From NCBI GenBank assembly GCA_910576975.1, contig CAJTJY010000003.1, positions 62,470 to 126,469 on the forward strand: a DNA stretch of 64,000 nt. The letters are read 5' to 3'. The translations under genes and the position numbers were made by a program. This DNA comes from an uncultured Lachnospiraceae bacterium (lineage in GTDB: Bacteria; Bacillota; Clostridia; Lachnospirales; Lachnospiraceae). This document shows, piece after piece, positions 62,823 to 64,000 of this stretch. Positions within the stretch are counted from its first letter, which is position 1. Each line of letters opens with the position of its first letter. The notes below the pieces were generated by a model. That model worked only from the letters and a program-made list of their open reading frames with translations. It ran no database searches and was not told the origin of the DNA.

Positions 62823-64000
62823 ATGGCAAAGATAGCAGACGTTATCAAATATGAAGGAGATAACAGTACTTTTATTTGGAAGCATCCAATCGAAGATTTT
62901 AACGCATTGACCCAACTAGTAGTACATGAGTCCCAGGAAGCAATTTTCTTTCGGGATGGTCAAGCGCTGGATTTGTTCGGACCTGGAAGGTATACCTTGG
63001 AGAGCCAGAACATTCCCTTGCTCGGCAGGATATTGAATCGGATCACAGGAGATCAGACACCGTTTCACTGCGAGGTTTATTTTATCAATAAGACAGAGCA
63101 GATGTCTTTGAAGTGGGGCACGGATAGTAAAGTTCAGTACATAGAGCCAATTTATGGCTTTCCAGTTTCCATTGGCGCTTGTGGGGAATTGAGCCTGCGC
63201 GTGGAGGACTCCAGGAAGCTCTTATTAAAGCTTGTGGGGACTGAGAGCGTTTTGGGACAACAGCAGTTAATCAGCCACTTTCGAGCGTTTCTTATGACCA
63301 GGGTGAAAACTTATATCGCGCATTTCATGAAAGAGAATGCTGTCAGCATTTTTGAAGTTGATGAACATCTTGTGGAATTTTCAGATGCGTTAAAAGGCAT
63401 GCTTTCAGGTGATTTTGCCGATTACGGCGTATCTTTGGAGCGTTTCTTTGTAACAACCATCTTAAAGCCGGATGGCGAGCGTCAGTATGAAACCTTTAAG
63501 GAGCTGCATTTTCGTCAATATTCAGAAGTTGCAGAAGCAAAGCTGAGGCAGCAGGTGGGGATTATTGACCAACAGACCCAGGCACAGCAGATGATCATTG
63601 AATCTCAGGCAATGGCGGCAAAGCGTGCACAGGAAGGCTATACTTATCAGCAGGAACGAGGCTTTGACGTGGCATCTCAGGTTGCGCAGAATGAGGCTGT
63701 GGGGCAGTTTACGAACATGGGCCTCGGGTTTGGGACTATGGCAGGCGTAGGCGGCGCTGTGGGCGGCATGGTAAGCAATATGATCGGGGACGCCCTGGAT
63801 GGCACTGCTGCGACATTTCAACAGCGTTCCCAGGAGGGCGTTTGCGCAAATTGTGGCAAGCCGTTACCAGAACATGCCAAATTTTGCATGGAATGCGGCT
63901 GTAAAGTAGAACAATCCAAAGATGCTGAAATAATATGCCCGGTCTGCGGCAAGGCAACTGCAAAGGGGAAATTCTGTATGGAATGCGGCGCTCCCCTTGT
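62823..64000 (+). CDS. SPFH/YdjI-like protein with zinc ribbons (runs off window)
   Basis: An open frame of 392 codons runs past base 64000 without a stop. The N-terminal 300 residues match the SPFH (virion core-like, YdjI) family: MAKIADVIKYEGDNSTFIWK, FRDGQALDLFGPGRYTLESQ, NIPLLGRILNRITGDQTPFHCEVYFINK and a charged helical stalk with QQTQAQQMIIESQAMAAKRA. After a Gly-rich stretch come two zinc ribbons, CANCGKPLPEHAKFCMECG and CPVCGKATAKGKFCMECG. It is likely a cytoplasmic or membrane-associated scaffold. AATGGAGG precedes the ATG. Its true end is unknown. Confidence 0.88.
   Translation, partial: MAKIADVIKYEGDNSTFIWKHPIEDFNALTQLVVHESQEAIFFRDGQALDLFGPGRYTLESQNIPLLGRILNRITGDQTPFHCEVYFINKTEQMSLKWGTDSKVQYIEPIYGFPVSIGACGELSLRVEDSRKLLLKLVGTESVLGQQQLISHFRAFLMTRVKTYIAHFMKENAVSIFEVDEHLVEFSDALKGMLSGDFADYGVSLERFFVTTILKPDGERQYETFKELHFRQYSEVAEAKLRQQVGIIDQQTQAQQMIIESQAMAAKRAQEGYTYQQERGFDVASQVAQNEAVGQFTNMGLGFGTMAGVGGAVGGMVSNMIGDALDGTAATFQQRSQEGVCANCGKPLPEHAKFCMECGCKVEQSKDAEIICPVCGKATAKGKFCMECGAPL

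Overview
The window reads as chromosomal DNA of a motile, anaerobic, Gram-positive Lachnospiraceae-type Clostridium. The grounds are the dgt-dnaG-rpoD-trmK-Nif3 block, oxygen-independent HemZ, an iron-dependent alcohol dehydrogenase, pyrBI, separate PurO-like and AICAR-formyltransferase genes, chemotaxis proteins, strong AGGAGG ribosome sites and consensus sigma-A promoters. Genus cannot be assigned by eye. No phage, plasmid, transposase or CRISPR locus is visible. Most genes lie on the + strand; exceptions are a BspA-like surface protein, two chemoreceptors, an alcohol dehydrogenase, a 50-residue protein, tRNA-Pro and the RNase P RNA.

Layout. 1-1.3 kb: 5' part of a leucine-rich-repeat surface protein made of near-identical 69-bp units, with a structured leader ending in a terminator-like hairpin. 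1.3-3.7 kb: PadR/DUF1700/DUF4097 operon and a PspC protein. 3.7-4.1 kb: palindromic elements. 4.1-7.4 kb: an acetyltransferase and the bifunctional (p)ppGpp enzyme. 7.5-16.7 kb: a chemoreceptor, then a housekeeping run (MBL hydrolase, hemZ, hisS, aspS, HAD phosphatase, luxS, MTA/SAH nucleosidase); the last two form an AI-2/methyl-recycling pair. 16.9-22.3 kb: alcohol dehydrogenase, PAP2 protein, tRNA-Pro, L,D-transpeptidase, and a GH53 protein whose nucleophile is replaced. 22.4-29 kb: two aminotransferases, a DUF368 (PopT-type) undecaprenyl-phosphate translocase, DUF1294, glyA, and a second chemoreceptor. 29-34.5 kb: a MacAB-like exporter with two different adaptor proteins. 34.7-37.9 kb: gap, pgk, tpi. 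38-44.4 kb: two-component system with an ABC-2 transporter, then a MATE exporter behind a promoter-terminator leader. 44.6-49 kb: NodB-like deacetylase, NYN-domain protein, tRNA-Leu, ferredoxin-type aldo/keto reductase. 49.1-56.3 kb: dgt, dnaG, rpoD, trmK, Nif3 family, nucleoside kinase. 56.8-64 kb: pyrBI, RNase P RNA, a lipoprotein, CheV, the two final purine genes, and a truncated SPFH/zinc-ribbon protein.

Between genes there are at least two families of ORF-free palindromic repeats (MITE- or REP-like), present as full, short, decayed and nested copies, and a recurring small hairpin directly in front of the Shine-Dalgarno sequence of four unrelated genes. No complete undescribed system is evident. 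The best leads are these repeats and leaders, the two-adaptor exporter with its odd insert, the GH53 protein with an altered active site, and the MATE and BspA attenuator-like leaders.
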